Shown: positions 53,046 through 61,239 of the stretch, one piece after another
Layout of the letters: each line of letters opens with the position of its first letter
How positions within the stretch are numbered: the first letter of the stretch is position 1
Origin: Brevibacterium permense
GTDB taxonomy: Bacteria > Actinomycetota > Actinomycetes > Actinomycetales > Brevibacteriaceae
Assembly (NCBI RefSeq): GCF_013280495.1
Contig: NZ_JABSSX010000009.1
Span: 1 to 64,000, forward strand
Direction of reading: 5' to 3'
Length of the DNA stretch: 64,000 bases
Position numbers and translations under genes: made by a program
The notes under the pieces: generated by a model
Database searches by the model: none
What the model was told of the DNA's origin: nothing
Seen by the model: only the letters and a program-made list of their open reading frames with translations

Positions 53046-54258
53046 TGGGTGTGAGCTCTGTGCCCGCGCCGCGGCGCCGGATCGTCGGAATCATCACTCC
53101 GGAGTCGTCGGCCTCTTGACCAGCCGTAGGCAGAGGTTTGCCGCACGGCAGGGTGCTCGCGGTCTTTGCTGCCTCAGCGGACGTTCCGTCGCTCTTCATG
53201 TCACCGGGCGCCACCTCGGCGAAGGCGGCCTGATGGGCTGCCCGGTGAGCCTTGAGCTCATCACGCAGTCGTTCGGCACTCTCTGCTCCGACGATCTCGA
53301 AGCCTCCGTCGACGATCATGTCGAGGTCTTCCTCGGCGGCCTGCCCCTCCGAGGTCAGATAGTCGCCGAGAAAGAGCGAATTGGCCACATGCAGCGACAG
53401 CGGCTGCAGCGTACGCAGGTGCATCTCCCGACCTCCGGCGATGCGCAGCTCGCGGTCCGGGCACAGGAATCGCACGGCGCAGAGAATCCGCAGGCAATGC
53501 TGCGGGGTCAGAGTCCACGTTCCTTCGAGCGGTGTGCCGTCGAAGGGAATGAGGAAGTTGACCGGGATCGAATCGGAGTCAACGGCCTTGAGCGATTCGA
53601 TCGCCTCGATGATCTGCTCGTCCGTCTCCCCCATTCCGACGATCAGCCCCGAGCACGGGGAGAGCCCTGCACCACGCGTCTTGTCCACGGTGTCGACACG
53701 GTCGGCGAACGTATGAGTCGTGCAGATATCGGGGTAGAGAGATTCGGCAGTGTTGAGGTTGTGGTTGTACGCGTCGACACCGGCGTCCTTGAGTCGCTGT
53801 GCCTGACCGTCCTTGAGGAACCCGAGGCAGGCGCAGACCTCGACGTCGGGACTGGATGTCTTGATCTCCTCGACCATCCCCGAGACGCGCTCGACGTCCC
53901 GGTTCGAAGGACCGCGTCCGGACGCGACGAGGCAGACCCGCGAGGCTCCCCCTGCCAGACCGAATTCCGCCTGCCGCTTCGCCTCATCCTTCGGCAGCCA
54001 TGAGTACTTGAGAATGTCGGCTTCTGAGCCCAATCGCTGGGAGCAGTATCCGCAGTCCTCCGGGCAGAGTCCCGATTTGAGGTTGACGAGGTAGTTGACC
54101 TTGACGCGATTGCCGAAATGTTCGCGGCGCAGCCGGGAGGCAGCGGCGACAAGGTCGAGGAGGTCCTCGTCGGACGACGAGAGGATCGTGCGGGCATCGG
54201 AGGCGGTGGCCGGATCGCCGGCGAGCACGCGCTCGGCGAGTGTTTGATAGCTATCCAT
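53038..54258 (-). CDS. bioB: Biotin synthase
   Basis: This radical-SAM enzyme of about 406 residues inserts sulfur into dethiobiotin. The cluster motif CPEDCGYC supplies C65, C69 and C72. About 40-60 residues at the C-terminus (after AHRAAHQAAFAEV) extend past the usual end and are low complexity. ATG 54258 is preferred. An in-frame GTG at 54276 lies inside the operator and has no ribosome site. AATAAT ends 6 bases before the ATG, so the bio mRNA is probably leaderless. Confidence 0.94.
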   Translation of the reverse strand: MDSYQTLAERVLAGDPATASDARTILSSSDEDLLDLVAAASRLRREHFGNRVKVNYLVNLKSGLCPEDCGYCSQRLGSEADILKYSWLPKDEAKRQAEFGLAGGASRVCLVASGRGPSNRDVERVSGMVEEIKTSSPDVEVCACLGFLKDGQAQRLKDAGVDAYNHNLNTAESLYPDICTTHTFADRVDTVDKTRGAGLSPCSGLIVGMGETDEQIIEAIESLKAVDSDSIPVNFLIPFDGTPLEGTWTLTPQHCLRILCAVRFLCPDRELRIAGGREMHLRTLQPLSLHVANSLFLGDYLTSEGQAAEEDLDMIVDGGFEIVGAESAERLRDELKAHRAAHQAAFAEVAPGDMKSDGTSAEAAKTASTLPCGKPLPTAGQEADDSGVMIPTIRRRGAGTELTPNV

Positions 54259-54264
54259 GTTGTC

Positions 54265-54294
54265 ATTATTGAACACTGTTCAATAGAGTGCCAA
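54265..54294 (-). promoter_or_regulatory. Promoter of the bioBAFD operon (leaderless)
   Basis: Read on the minus strand, TTGGCA (54289-54294) and AATAAT (54265-54270) match -35 and -10 boxes at five of six positions each, 18 bases apart. The -10 ends 6 bases before the bioB ATG, which puts the transcription start at or next to the start codon. Confidence 0.65.
54267..54285. promoter_or_regulatory. 19-bp palindromic operator in the bio promoter (BioQ-like)
   Basis: TATTGAACA-C-TGTTCAATA is a perfect 9-1-9 palindrome. It fills most of the spacer and part of the -10 of the bio promoter. Its core TGAAC-N3-GTTCA matches the type of site reported for the TetR-family biotin regulator BioQ in actinobacteria. 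No bioQ gene lies in the window. Confidence 0.65.
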
Positions 54295-54329
54295 ATCACA
54301 CTCTCCGCCCGAACAGGCAGAATGGTGTT

Positions 54330-54809
54330 ATGACCTTCGTCCTTCTCACCGCCGGCGGTCATCCCCGGTTCGTCGACGGCACCGATGATCCGAACCTCGC
54401 CGAGGCGGCCGGGCCCGCCGTGCTCATCGCCGTCGACAGCGCTGCCGACGACTCCGATTCCGGCCCTGACATCGGCACCGAGGTGCCGTCGCTGAACGCA
54501 GGCATCGACGCCCCCTACCGTCCTCTCGCCTACCGTGAGTCGGGAGCCGACTGGTCGGACATTGATTTCGAGGCCGCCGATCATTGGGTGCAGATGGGAC
54601 CGGAGCTGCGGCGCCGCCTCGTCGAGGATCACCTCGCGACGCTCACCGTCGGAGAGTTCAAGGTGGCGACGAACAACGGCAGCGCCTCGATCATCACGAA
54701 CAACTGGGTCTACTCGGGCTCACCGCGCACCTACCGCGCCGCGGGCCGCCTGAGAGAGCTCATCACCGTCCTCGGCGAACTCACCCGCAAGGCCGATCAG
54801 CGCGCCTGA
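54330..54809 (+). CDS. Hypothetical protein
   Basis: This 159-residue soluble protein is acidic in its first half (DSAADDSDSGPDIGTEVP) and helical in the second (ELRRRLVEDHLATLTVGEF ... AAGRLRELITVLGELTRKAD). It contains SIITNNWVYSG, a possible strand-turn. I do not recognise the family. It is divergent from bioB with only 71 bases between them, and its 3' end overlaps the convergent HxlR gene by 13 bases. CAGAAT lies 6 bases before the ATG, a leaderless pattern. Confidence 0.65.
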   Translation: MTFVLLTAGGHPRFVDGTDDPNLAEAAGPAVLIAVDSAADDSDSGPDIGTEVPSLNAGIDAPYRPLAYRESGADWSDIDFEAADHWVQMGPELRRRLVEDHLATLTVGEFKVATNNGSASIITNNWVYSGSPRTYRAAGRLRELITVLGELTRKADQRA

Positions 54810-55186
54810 GCATCATCGATCTCGGCCTGGCGATCACGATTGTCGATCAACTCGGCGACATTGCGCTCGGCCCACCTCCGCAGCGCGGTCACGGGAGCCT
54901 GCAGCGAGCGACCGAGATCGGTGAGCGAATACTCCACCCGCGGGGGCACCTCCCCAAACGACTGCCTGGTCACCAAGCCGTCGGCGACGAGTGATCGCAG
55001 CGTCGAGGTGAGCACCTTCGGGGTGATGCCCCCGATCGCCTGTCGGATCTCGCCGAAGCGCTTCGGGCTGTCATCGAGGATCTCGATGATGAGCACCGTC
55101 CACTTGTCGCCGACCCGATCGAGGATGACTCGGGTGGGGCACTCCGGATCGAAGGCATCGCCTTCCCAAGATTCTCTGATTCTCAT
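54797..55186 (-). CDS. HxlR-family transcriptional regulator
   Basis: This 129-residue winged-helix protein has the HxlR motifs CPTRVILDRVGDKWTVLII, PKRFGEIRQAIGGITPKVLT and the wing RQSFGEVPPRVEYSLT. C16 lies where HxlR members often carry a redox-sensing cysteine. ATG 55186 is preferred because the longer frame runs through the divergent reductase gene. It probably represses itself and the adjacent NAD(P)-binding protein gene through the repeat at 55195 (inference). Confidence 0.9.
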   Translation of the reverse strand: MRIRESWEGDAFDPECPTRVILDRVGDKWTVLIIEILDDSPKRFGEIRQAIGGITPKVLTSTLRSLVADGLVTRQSFGEVPPRVEYSLTDLGRSLQAPVTALRRWAERNVAELIDNRDRQAEIDDAQAR

Positions 55187-55194
55187 ATCCCAAT

Positions 55195-55211
55195 AGTATC
55201 TTTGAGGTACT
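55195..55211. promoter_or_regulatory. Candidate HxlR operator
   Basis: AGTATC-TTTGA-GGTACT is an imperfect inverted repeat (5 of 6 pairs). It overlaps the putative -10 (TACTAT on the minus strand, 55193-55198) of the HxlR gene, in the gap to the divergent reductase gene. Size and composition resemble known HxlR-type sites. Confidence 0.5.
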
Positions 55212-55300
55212 CCCTTTCCAAACGATAGTGTCATGATGTCATCACAGAAGAAACCACCTCGGCGCCGCGAACCCGACGCCGCAGCAGAAAGGGACACACC

Positions 55301-55906
55301 ATGAAGATCGCACTCTTCGGAGCATCCGGAACGATCGGCTCCCGCGTCACCGCCGAGGCAGCCGGCCGCGGCCTCGACATCACCGGCATCACCCGCTCGG
55401 GCAGCGACGTGCCCGGTGCCGCCCGCAGCATCAAGGGCGATATGGCCGATGCCGAGTTCGACGCCCGCATCGCCGCCGAACACGACATCATCGTCTCCAC
55501 CACCGGTCCCAGCCGCACCGGCGGGGACCACCAGGAGTGGCTCGACGCTCTGAAGACCTTGGCCGAGAACAGTGGCAACACCCGCATCTTCGTCGTCGGG
55601 GGCGCCGGTTCCCTGTGGGTCGGCGACACCATGCTCAAGGACACCGAGGGCTTCCCCGCGATCTACAAGGCCGAATCGGAGACCGGCACCCGAGCGCTCG
55701 AGCTGCTGCGGACAGGCAACTGGTCGCCCTGGACGCTCATGTCCCCCGCACCGGAGATCGCCCCCGGGGAGCGCACGGGTTCGTACAAGACCGAGCTGGA
55801 GGTCCCGGCCGGTGACGCAATCTCGGCCGAGGACTTCGCGGTCGCCATGGTCGACGAGATCGTTGAACCCAAGCACATCGACGTCCGGTTCACCGTCGCG
55901 AACTGA
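55301..55906 (+). CDS. NAD(P)-binding protein, atypical SDR/NmrA-like
   Basis: This 201-residue protein has an N-terminal Rossmann motif FGASGTIGSRV (6-16) and the SDR-a-like VVGGAGSLWVG with KAESETGTRALELL. It matches the small NmrA/YwnB-type NAD(P)H-binding proteins, which often respond to redox or electrophile stress under HxlR control. The enzyme reaction is unknown. The ATG follows AAAGGGAC. A near-perfect palindrome follows its stop. Confidence 0.85.
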   Translation: MKIALFGASGTIGSRVTAEAAGRGLDITGITRSGSDVPGAARSIKGDMADAEFDARIAAEHDIIVSTTGPSRTGGDHQEWLDALKTLAENSGNTRIFVVGGAGSLWVGDTMLKDTEGFPAIYKAESETGTRALELLRTGNWSPWTLMSPAPEIAPGERTGSYKTELEVPAGDAISAEDFAVAMVDEIVEPKHIDVRFTVAN

Positions 55907-55986
55907 CCGAACTGACGGTCGATGACCATGCGCGGCGGCTCCCGACGCCCAGAGGAGAGCCAGTCGCTCGCGGTCATGCGAACATG

Positions 55987-56022
55987 ACAGCGCCGGGGAT
56001 GCAGATGCATCCCCGGCGCTGT
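55987..56022. terminator. 17-bp perfect palindromic stem between convergent genes
   Basis: Positions 55987-56003 pair perfectly with 56006-56022 around a 2-base gap (GA). It lies between the NmrA-like gene and ndh, which converge. It is a probable bidirectional terminator. Confidence 0.7.
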
Positions 56023-56066
56023 CGTCTCATCAGGGCAGGTGACCAGATGGCACCGGCCGCCTCGAA

Positions 56067-57440
56067 TCAGGCCTTGGCAGGTTCCTTCTTCGGAGCCGGC
56101 TTCGAGTTGGCGGCCTCGACGAAGTTCTTGCGCGGAACATCGAGGTCTGCCAGCGGCGTAACGTCGCGGCCGAGGACGGCGCTGACGAACCAGTTGCCGA
56201 AGACCCGAACCTTGCGGTCCATGGTCGGGATGGCGTAGCCGTGGTAGGCGCGGTGCATGAGCCAGGCGAGGATTCCGCGGGCTTCGAAATCGCCCATCTG
56301 TGAGACGCCCTTGTACACGCCCAGACCGGCGACCGTACCGATGGTCTTGTGGAAGTACTGCTTGAACTCGGTCTCTCCCCGCAGTGCGGCGAGCACGTTG
56401 GCAGCCAGCACGGGGGCCTGTCGCACGGCGTGCTGAGCGTTGGGCACGCAGAAGCCTGCCACTCCGCCGCCGGACAGGTCGGGAACCGCGGCGTTGTCGC
56501 CTGCCGCCCAAGCACCCTCGACGACACCGTCATCGCCCTCGACCCGCAGGTCGGCGCGTACGGTGACATTGCCGCGTTCGTTGATCGGCAGGTCGGAGTC
56601 GATGAGCACCGGGTTGGCCTTGACACCGGCGGACCACACGATCGTGTCGGCGTCGAACTCTTCACCGTTCGAGAGCTTGATGTGCTTGTCGGTGCAGTCC
56701 TGGAGGAAGGTCTCGAGGTAGACGTCGATTCCGCGTTCGCGCATGTGCTCGACGACCCAACGGGCCTGAGCTTCGCCGACCTCGGGCATGACGCGGCCGA
56801 GGGCCTCGACGAGGACGAAGCGGACATCGGCTTCGGTCAGCGTCTCGTACTGGGCGATGGCCGAACGGACCATGTCCTCGAGTTCGGTCAGCAGCTCGAT
56901 GCCGGCGAATCCGCCGCCGACGAAGACGAAGGTCAGGGCCTTGCGACGCTCTTCGTCGTCTTCCATCAGAGCGGCGTCGGCCAGGCGGGAGAGGAGGTGG
57001 TCGCGCAGGGCGACAGCTTCTTCGATGCGCTTGAGCGCGATCGCGTTCTCCTTCAGGCCCGGGATCGGCAGTGCACGGGCGACCGAACCGGAGGCGAGGA
57101 TGATGTGGTCGTAGTCGAGTTCGAACGCTTCATCGTTCTCGGGTTCGATGGTGGCGAACTTCTCGGCGTGGTTGATCGAGGTGACCTTCGCGGTGATGAC
57201 CTCGGCACCCGGCAGGTTGCGGCGCAGCGGCACCACAGCGTGACGAGGCTCGATCGACCCGGCTGCCACCTCGGGGAGGAACGGCAGGTAGGTCATGTAC
57301 GGGTTGGGATCGACCACGGTGACGGTGGCTTCGCCCCGACCGAGGTTCTTCAACAGATTCTGAGCGGCGAGCAGGCCGACCGAGCCGCCACCGACGACGA
57401 GGATTCGTGGACGCAGTTTTGAGTTTCTGATGAGTGCCAT
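56067..57440 (-). CDS. ndh: Type II NADH dehydrogenase
   Basis: This 457-residue FAD enzyme passes electrons from NADH to quinone without pumping protons. The FAD motif VVGGGSVG (15-22), the NADH motif FVGGGFAGIE (173-182) and the AAGDNAAVPDL segment are in order. The C-terminus has membrane-associating segments. TAGCAT lies 6 bases before the ATG, so the mRNA may be leaderless. A 14-bp palindrome lies upstream. With mqo it would feed menaquinone in respiration. Confidence 0.92.
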   Translation of the reverse strand: MALIRNSKLRPRILVVGGGSVGLLAAQNLLKNLGRGEATVTVVDPNPYMTYLPFLPEVAAGSIEPRHAVVPLRRNLPGAEVITAKVTSINHAEKFATIEPENDEAFELDYDHIILASGSVARALPIPGLKENAIALKRIEEAVALRDHLLSRLADAALMEDDEERRKALTFVFVGGGFAGIELLTELEDMVRSAIAQYETLTEADVRFVLVEALGRVMPEVGEAQARWVVEHMRERGIDVYLETFLQDCTDKHIKLSNGEEFDADTIVWSAGVKANPVLIDSDLPINERGNVTVRADLRVEGDDGVVEGAWAAGDNAAVPDLSGGGVAGFCVPNAQHAVRQAPVLAANVLAALRGETEFKQYFHKTIGTVAGLGVYKGVSQMGDFEARGILAWLMHRAYHGYAIPTMDRKVRVFGNWFVSAVLGRDVTPLADLDVPRKNFVEAANSKPAPKKEPAKA

Positions 57441-57459
57441 AATCCTATGCTAGACCCTT

Positions 57460-57473
57460 GTGAAAACTTTCAC
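57460..57473. promoter_or_regulatory. Palindrome upstream of ndh
   Basis: GTGAAA-AC-TTTCAC is a perfect 6-2-6 inverted repeat 20 bases before the ndh start, within its presumed promoter and downstream of the subtilase gene. It may be an operator. The binding protein is unknown. Confidence 0.4.
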
Positions 57474-57531
57474 TAATTGTTTGTCCCACGGACTCGAACG
57501 CCCCAGTTCAGAGCAGTTTCTGCACCTGGCC

Positions 57532-58776
57532 TCAGTGGCGACGGCGGGCGAAGGAGACGATCGAGATGATCATGAGGACCACGGCGATCAGGGCTCCGGC
57601 ACCGAGGACGGCGAAGCCGAATCTCGGCGTCGACTGCGTGGCGACGATGTCGGTCGGCGCGAGAGCCTTCGGGCTCTCGGTCTCGTCCGGTGCGGCGGTT
57701 TCGGTCTTTTCTGACTTCGCATCCCCACGACGATGCATCTTCACCCAATCCGCCAGCTCATCCTCGGCGGAGGAGACGTTCTTGGGCGCTTTCGCCTTGA
57801 TGGCGCTCTGCGGGTCGACGCGCCCCCAGCCGACGATCGGGTCGGGCTTGCCCTTCTTGCTCACGCCCTTGTGACCGTCCACCGGTTTGGCACTCGACTG
57901 CAGTATGGCTCGAACCTCGTCGGCGCTGAGGTCGGGATTCTCAGAGCGGATGAGCGCTGCCACACCGGACACGACGGGTGAGGCGAACGAGCATCCCTGA
58001 CCTTCGGCGTAGCCGCCGCTGTAGTACGGAATGGGAATGTCCTTGGCCGGACCCATGAGGTCGACGGCGGTGCCGGGGGCGGTGGAGTCCTCGAGGACCT
58101 TCCCGTTCTGGTCGAGTCCGCCCACCCCGATGACGCCGGGAACCGTCGACGGCGACCATGCCTGGGTCGCTCCCTGCGAGGCGTTGCCGACGCAGGCGAC
58201 GACGAGCACGTCCTTCTTGTACGCGTAGGCGAAGGATTCGTCCCAGCTCTCCGGCCAGCCCGGATCGTCCCAGCCCAAAGACATGTTGATGACCTTCGCG
58301 CCGGAGTCGACAGCCCACCGGATGGCCTCATCGGCCTGTTCGCGAGTCGATCCGGATTCCTTGGGGCGGTCGGGGCCCAGCCACATCGATGCCGACAGGA
58401 TCTCTGCGTCCGGGGCGACGCCGGTCGGCCCGGCACCGACTCCTCGGCCGGCGATGACTCCGGCGACGGCGGTGCCGTGGTGGATCGTGGTCTTCCCGCC
58501 GAGCGGGGTCTTGCCGTCCTTGCCCAGCCCGCTGAAGTCCTTGGACTTCTTCACGACGCCTTTGAGGTCTTCGTGGTCGGAGTTGACGCCGGAGTCGATC
58601 ACTGCGACCTTGACGCCCTTGCCCGTGGACTTCTTCCAGACCTTGTCGATTCCGTAGTCTTTGATGAACCACTGGCCGGGTCCGGCCTTCGGCGCGGCCA
58701 TGACGGGTTGAGTGGTACCGACGACGAGTCCGAGGACGACGGTCGTGACGGCGAGGAGACGGGCGGCGGCTCTCAC
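57532..58776 (-). CDS. Mycosin-like S8 serine protease, membrane-anchored
   Basis: This 414-residue subtilase has a signal peptide (about 1-27, ending in VMAAP), the catalytic triad D61 (VAVIDSG), H100 (HHGTAVAG) and S263 (GCSFASP), the oxyanion N198, a roughly 70-residue charged linker, and a C-terminal helix with a FARRRH tail. This matches mycosins (MycP) of type VII secretion systems. The residue before the catalytic Ser is Cys where Thr is usual. No ESX genes lie in the window. It overlaps ppx by 4 bases at its start. Confidence 0.88.
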   Translation of the reverse strand: MRAAARLLAVTTVVLGLVVGTTQPVMAAPKAGPGQWFIKDYGIDKVWKKSTGKGVKVAVIDSGVNSDHEDLKGVVKKSKDFSGLGKDGKTPLGGKTTIHHGTAVAGVIAGRGVGAGPTGVAPDAEILSASMWLGPDRPKESGSTREQADEAIRWAVDSGAKVINMSLGWDDPGWPESWDESFAYAYKKDVLVVACVGNASQGATQAWSPSTVPGVIGVGGLDQNGKVLEDSTAPGTAVDLMGPAKDIPIPYYSGGYAEGQGCSFASPVVSGVAALIRSENPDLSADEVRAILQSSAKPVDGHKGVSKKGKPDPIVGWGRVDPQSAIKAKAPKNVSSAEDELADWVKMHRRGDAKSEKTETAAPDETESPKALAPTDIVATQSTPRFGFAVLGAGALIAVVLMIISIVSFARRRH

Positions 58777-59720
58777 GAGCTCGTCAGCGCGAGGTCGAGC
58801 GCGGTCCCGTCGAGGATGTCGGTTTCGGAGATACGAATGTCCAATGACCCTCCGGCGGCTGTCACTGCCTGGTCGAAGCGGGCGACGATCCTGGCGAAGA
58901 GCAGCGATCCCGCGCCGATGACATCGACGCGTCCGGGATGCATATACGGCAGCTCCGTGCGTGCCTGGCGGTCCATGGCCAAGAGCTTGCGGGATTCTTC
59001 TGCCACATCCGCGACGCTGATGTGCGCGCCGTGGATGCGCTCTCGCTGGTAGCTCTCGAGTCCGAGGATGCCCGCGGTGATCGTGGTGACGGTGCCGGCG
59101 ACTCCGATAAAGGTGCGCGGGGCGGAGAAGTCGACGATCTGCGCGGCCTGGTCCAGCTGGGCGTCGATGTCGGCAAGCGCTGCCTGGATCTGATCCTCGG
59201 AGCGAGTCTCGACTGGCATATGGCGCTCGGTCAGACGCACCGAGCCGATGTCCATGCTCACCGCCGCTTGAACATCCTCGTGGCCGAGGACGAGCTCGGT
59301 CGATCCGCCGCCGAGGTCCATGACGACATACGGTCCGTCAGCATCTGTCAGGCCGGCAGTGGCGCCGAGGAAGGACAGGCGGGCTTCTTCCTCGCCGGCG
59401 ATGACGTCGGGGACGACGCCGAGGATCGAGAAGATCCCGGCGAAGAACTCATCACGGTTCTTCACGTCGCGGCTGGCGGAGGTCGCGACGAATCTCAGCT
59501 TCTCCGGCTGGTACTCGGCGGCCACCTCGGCGAATTCCTTCGCCACGGCGAAGGTGCGCTCAAGCGCTTCGGGAGCGAACTCGCCGGTGGCGTCGACACC
59601 TTGGCCGAGGCGGACGATCCGGGTTTCGCGGCGCAGGTCAGTGAGGGTGCCGTCGGCGGCGACATCGGCGATGAGCAGGCGCAGGGAGTTCGTCCCACAG
59701 TCGAAGGCAGCAACACGCAT
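58773..59720 (-). CDS. ppx: Exopolyphosphatase / pppGpp phosphohydrolase (Ppx/GppA family)
   Basis: This 315-residue ASKHA-fold enzyme removes terminal phosphate from polyphosphate or pppGpp. It has the P1 motif AAFDCGTNSLRLLIAD and the P2 motif MDLGGGSTELV, then GVAGTVTTITA. It matches the short actinobacterial Ppx2 form. ATG 59720 (MRVAAFDCG) is chosen because the longer frame adds a non-family Arg-rich stretch. It ends by overlapping the subtilase start and follows DUF501 by 8 bases, as in other actinobacteria. Confidence 0.92.
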   Translation of the reverse strand: MRVAAFDCGTNSLRLLIADVAADGTLTDLRRETRIVRLGQGVDATGEFAPEALERTFAVAKEFAEVAAEYQPEKLRFVATSASRDVKNRDEFFAGIFSILGVVPDVIAGEEEARLSFLGATAGLTDADGPYVVMDLGGGSTELVLGHEDVQAAVSMDIGSVRLTERHMPVETRSEDQIQAALADIDAQLDQAAQIVDFSAPRTFIGVAGTVTTITAGILGLESYQRERIHGAHISVADVAEESRKLLAMDRQARTELPYMHPGRVDVIGAGSLLFARIVARFDQAVTAAGGSLDIRISETDILDGTALDLALTSS

Positions 59721-59728
59721 GGCAGGTC

Positions 59729-60256
59729 CTAGTCGATCGGTTCGGTGGTGGCAGCGGCGCCGGCGAGGGGCGGCACATCGGTCATGAACGACAGTGCACG
59801 GTCGCCGATGGGATTGATGCCGAGTCCGGCGGACAGCGAGTGGCCGACGAGGGCGTGGAGGCATTTGACCCGGTTGGGCATTCCGCCGGCGGAGTAGTCC
59901 TTGATCTCTTCGACCTCTGCCAGGCCGGCAGCGGAGCCGATCTCTGAGCGGACGTCGAGGTAGGCCCGGTGCGCGGCGGCGTAGGCGGCCGCGAGTTCCT
60001 CGTCTTCACCGATTTCGGCGGTCCATTCGGCCATGATTCCCGAGGCTTCCAGGCGGGAGCATTCGGCCACATAGGCAGGGTGGGTGAGGTAGAAGGTCGT
60101 CGGGAACGGTGTGCCGTCCTCGAGGCGCGGGGCCGTGGCGACGACGAGGGGATCACCGGAAGTGCTGCGGGCGGCGATGCCGACAACGCCTCGGGGAATG
60201 CGTCCGAGTTGGTCTTGGAGGACAGCGAAATCCGCCTCGGTGCACTCTGTGATCAT
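59729..60256 (-). CDS. DUF501 family protein
   Basis: This 175-residue soluble protein has the DUF501 pattern: QDQLGRIPRGVVGIAARS, FPTTFYLTHPAYVAECSRLEASGIM, and the C-terminal MPNRVKCLHALVGHSLSAG with conserved Cys and His, which may bind a metal. The molecular function is unknown. It sits between ftsB and ppx, its usual place in actinobacteria, and shares one base with the end of ftsB. Confidence 0.92.
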   Translation of the reverse strand: MITECTEADFAVLQDQLGRIPRGVVGIAARSTSGDPLVVATAPRLEDGTPFPTTFYLTHPAYVAECSRLEASGIMAEWTAEIGEDEELAAAYAAAHRAYLDVRSEIGSAAGLAEVEEIKDYSAGGMPNRVKCLHALVGHSLSAGLGINPIGDRALSFMTDVPPLAGAAATTEPID

Positions 60257-60750
60257 CAGCTCTTCTCCACGGTGTTGCCTGTCTCCTGAATGGACTCCAG
60301 CAACTCAAGGTACCAGGCCTGCTTGCGAACCGGCCGCTCGGACTCGGATTCCTCGTCCACGGCCTCCTGATTCGTGACGATGACCGCGTTCTTGCCCTTC
60401 TCCACGTAGTACTGGTCCTCGCGTGCCTTGCGCTTGATGTAATCGGGGTCCCTGAGGTTCTCGTTCTTCTCTTCGAGGCTCTTGACCTCGGCTTTCGTCG
60501 TCTCGATCTCGTTATTCAATGCCGCGATCTGCTGGGCTTGCTTGAGCGCGGAGTTCAGGGGCGAGAGGAATGCGAGGAGGACGGCTGCGACGACGAGGAG
60601 GAAGATGCCCGTGCGCACCGACATGCGGCGGCCACGCGCCTCGGCGTCCATGTCGGCATCGGCTTCGATGACCGGTTTCGGGCGTCGACGAGGGGTGGCT
60701 TTGCCAGGAGCCGATTTCGGGGCACTTCGTCTGGGCTTGCTCGGGACCAT
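60256..60750 (-). CDS. FtsB/DivIC-family septum formation protein
   Basis: This 164-residue protein has a basic Pro/Lys-rich cytoplasmic N-terminus (1-43), one transmembrane helix (about 44-65: SVRTGIFLLVVAAVLLAF), a coiled coil (about 68-98: ALNNEIETTKAEVKSLEEK) and the DivIC motif DPDYIKRKAREDQYYVEKGK. It is part of the cell-division FtsQLB complex at the septum. In related genomes it directly follows eno. Here eno lies 1.9 kb upstream because of an intervening broken gene. Confidence 0.9.
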   Translation of the reverse strand: MVPSKPRRSAPKSAPGKATPRRRPKPVIEADADMDAEARGRRMSVRTGIFLLVVAAVLLAFLSPLNSALKQAQQIAALNNEIETTKAEVKSLEEKNENLRDPDYIKRKAREDQYYVEKGKNAVIVTNQEAVDEESESERPVRKQAWYLELLESIQETGNTVEKS

Positions 60751-61239
60751 GCTTCTTTCCTCTGCGACTGGGGATCAGGGAAGAGTGTCGCAACATCTCC
60801 AAGTGTGCCGTGTCCGCATTCCCCGCGCGAGGATTTCGGGCTCGTGGCGTGTTCGATTCTCACGTATCTTCCATCACGTCTCACGTCCCGCCCGCTCTTC
60901 CCCTGCCAGCAACTCCCACCTCAGCCCGTGCCCGCCCCAGGAGCCATCTCGGCCTCGCCGCCTGCAGACATCTCTCGCCGCTGCCGCTTCCCCCTCCCTG
61001 CAGTCCCAGCCCCTACACTCACGACGGTGCCCCTCACCCTCGGCGGCAAACCGCCTCGCTCCTGCGGTGCGTCATGCGCCTCCGGGTGACGGATGCCCGC
61101 AGATTGCCACCGGCGATCACCTGAACTGCGACCAGTCATCTCGCGAGAGCTCCGCCCGATCAACGCCCCATCCACAGAGTTATCCACAGAAGTGCAATCG
61201 TGTGTTGTCATTTGAAGTGGTTTATTGCATTTTAGATGC
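60751..61239. other. Intergenic region with DnaA-box-like pair
   Basis: No credible gene is seen in these 489 bases. Near its right end, TTATCCACA at 61180-61188 is a perfect DnaA box, and CCATCCACA at 61168-61176 matches seven of nine positions in the same direction. An AT-rich stretch follows. TGCAT-TTTAG-ATGCA (61226-61240) is an inverted repeat touching the start of the next gene. Confidence 0.4.
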
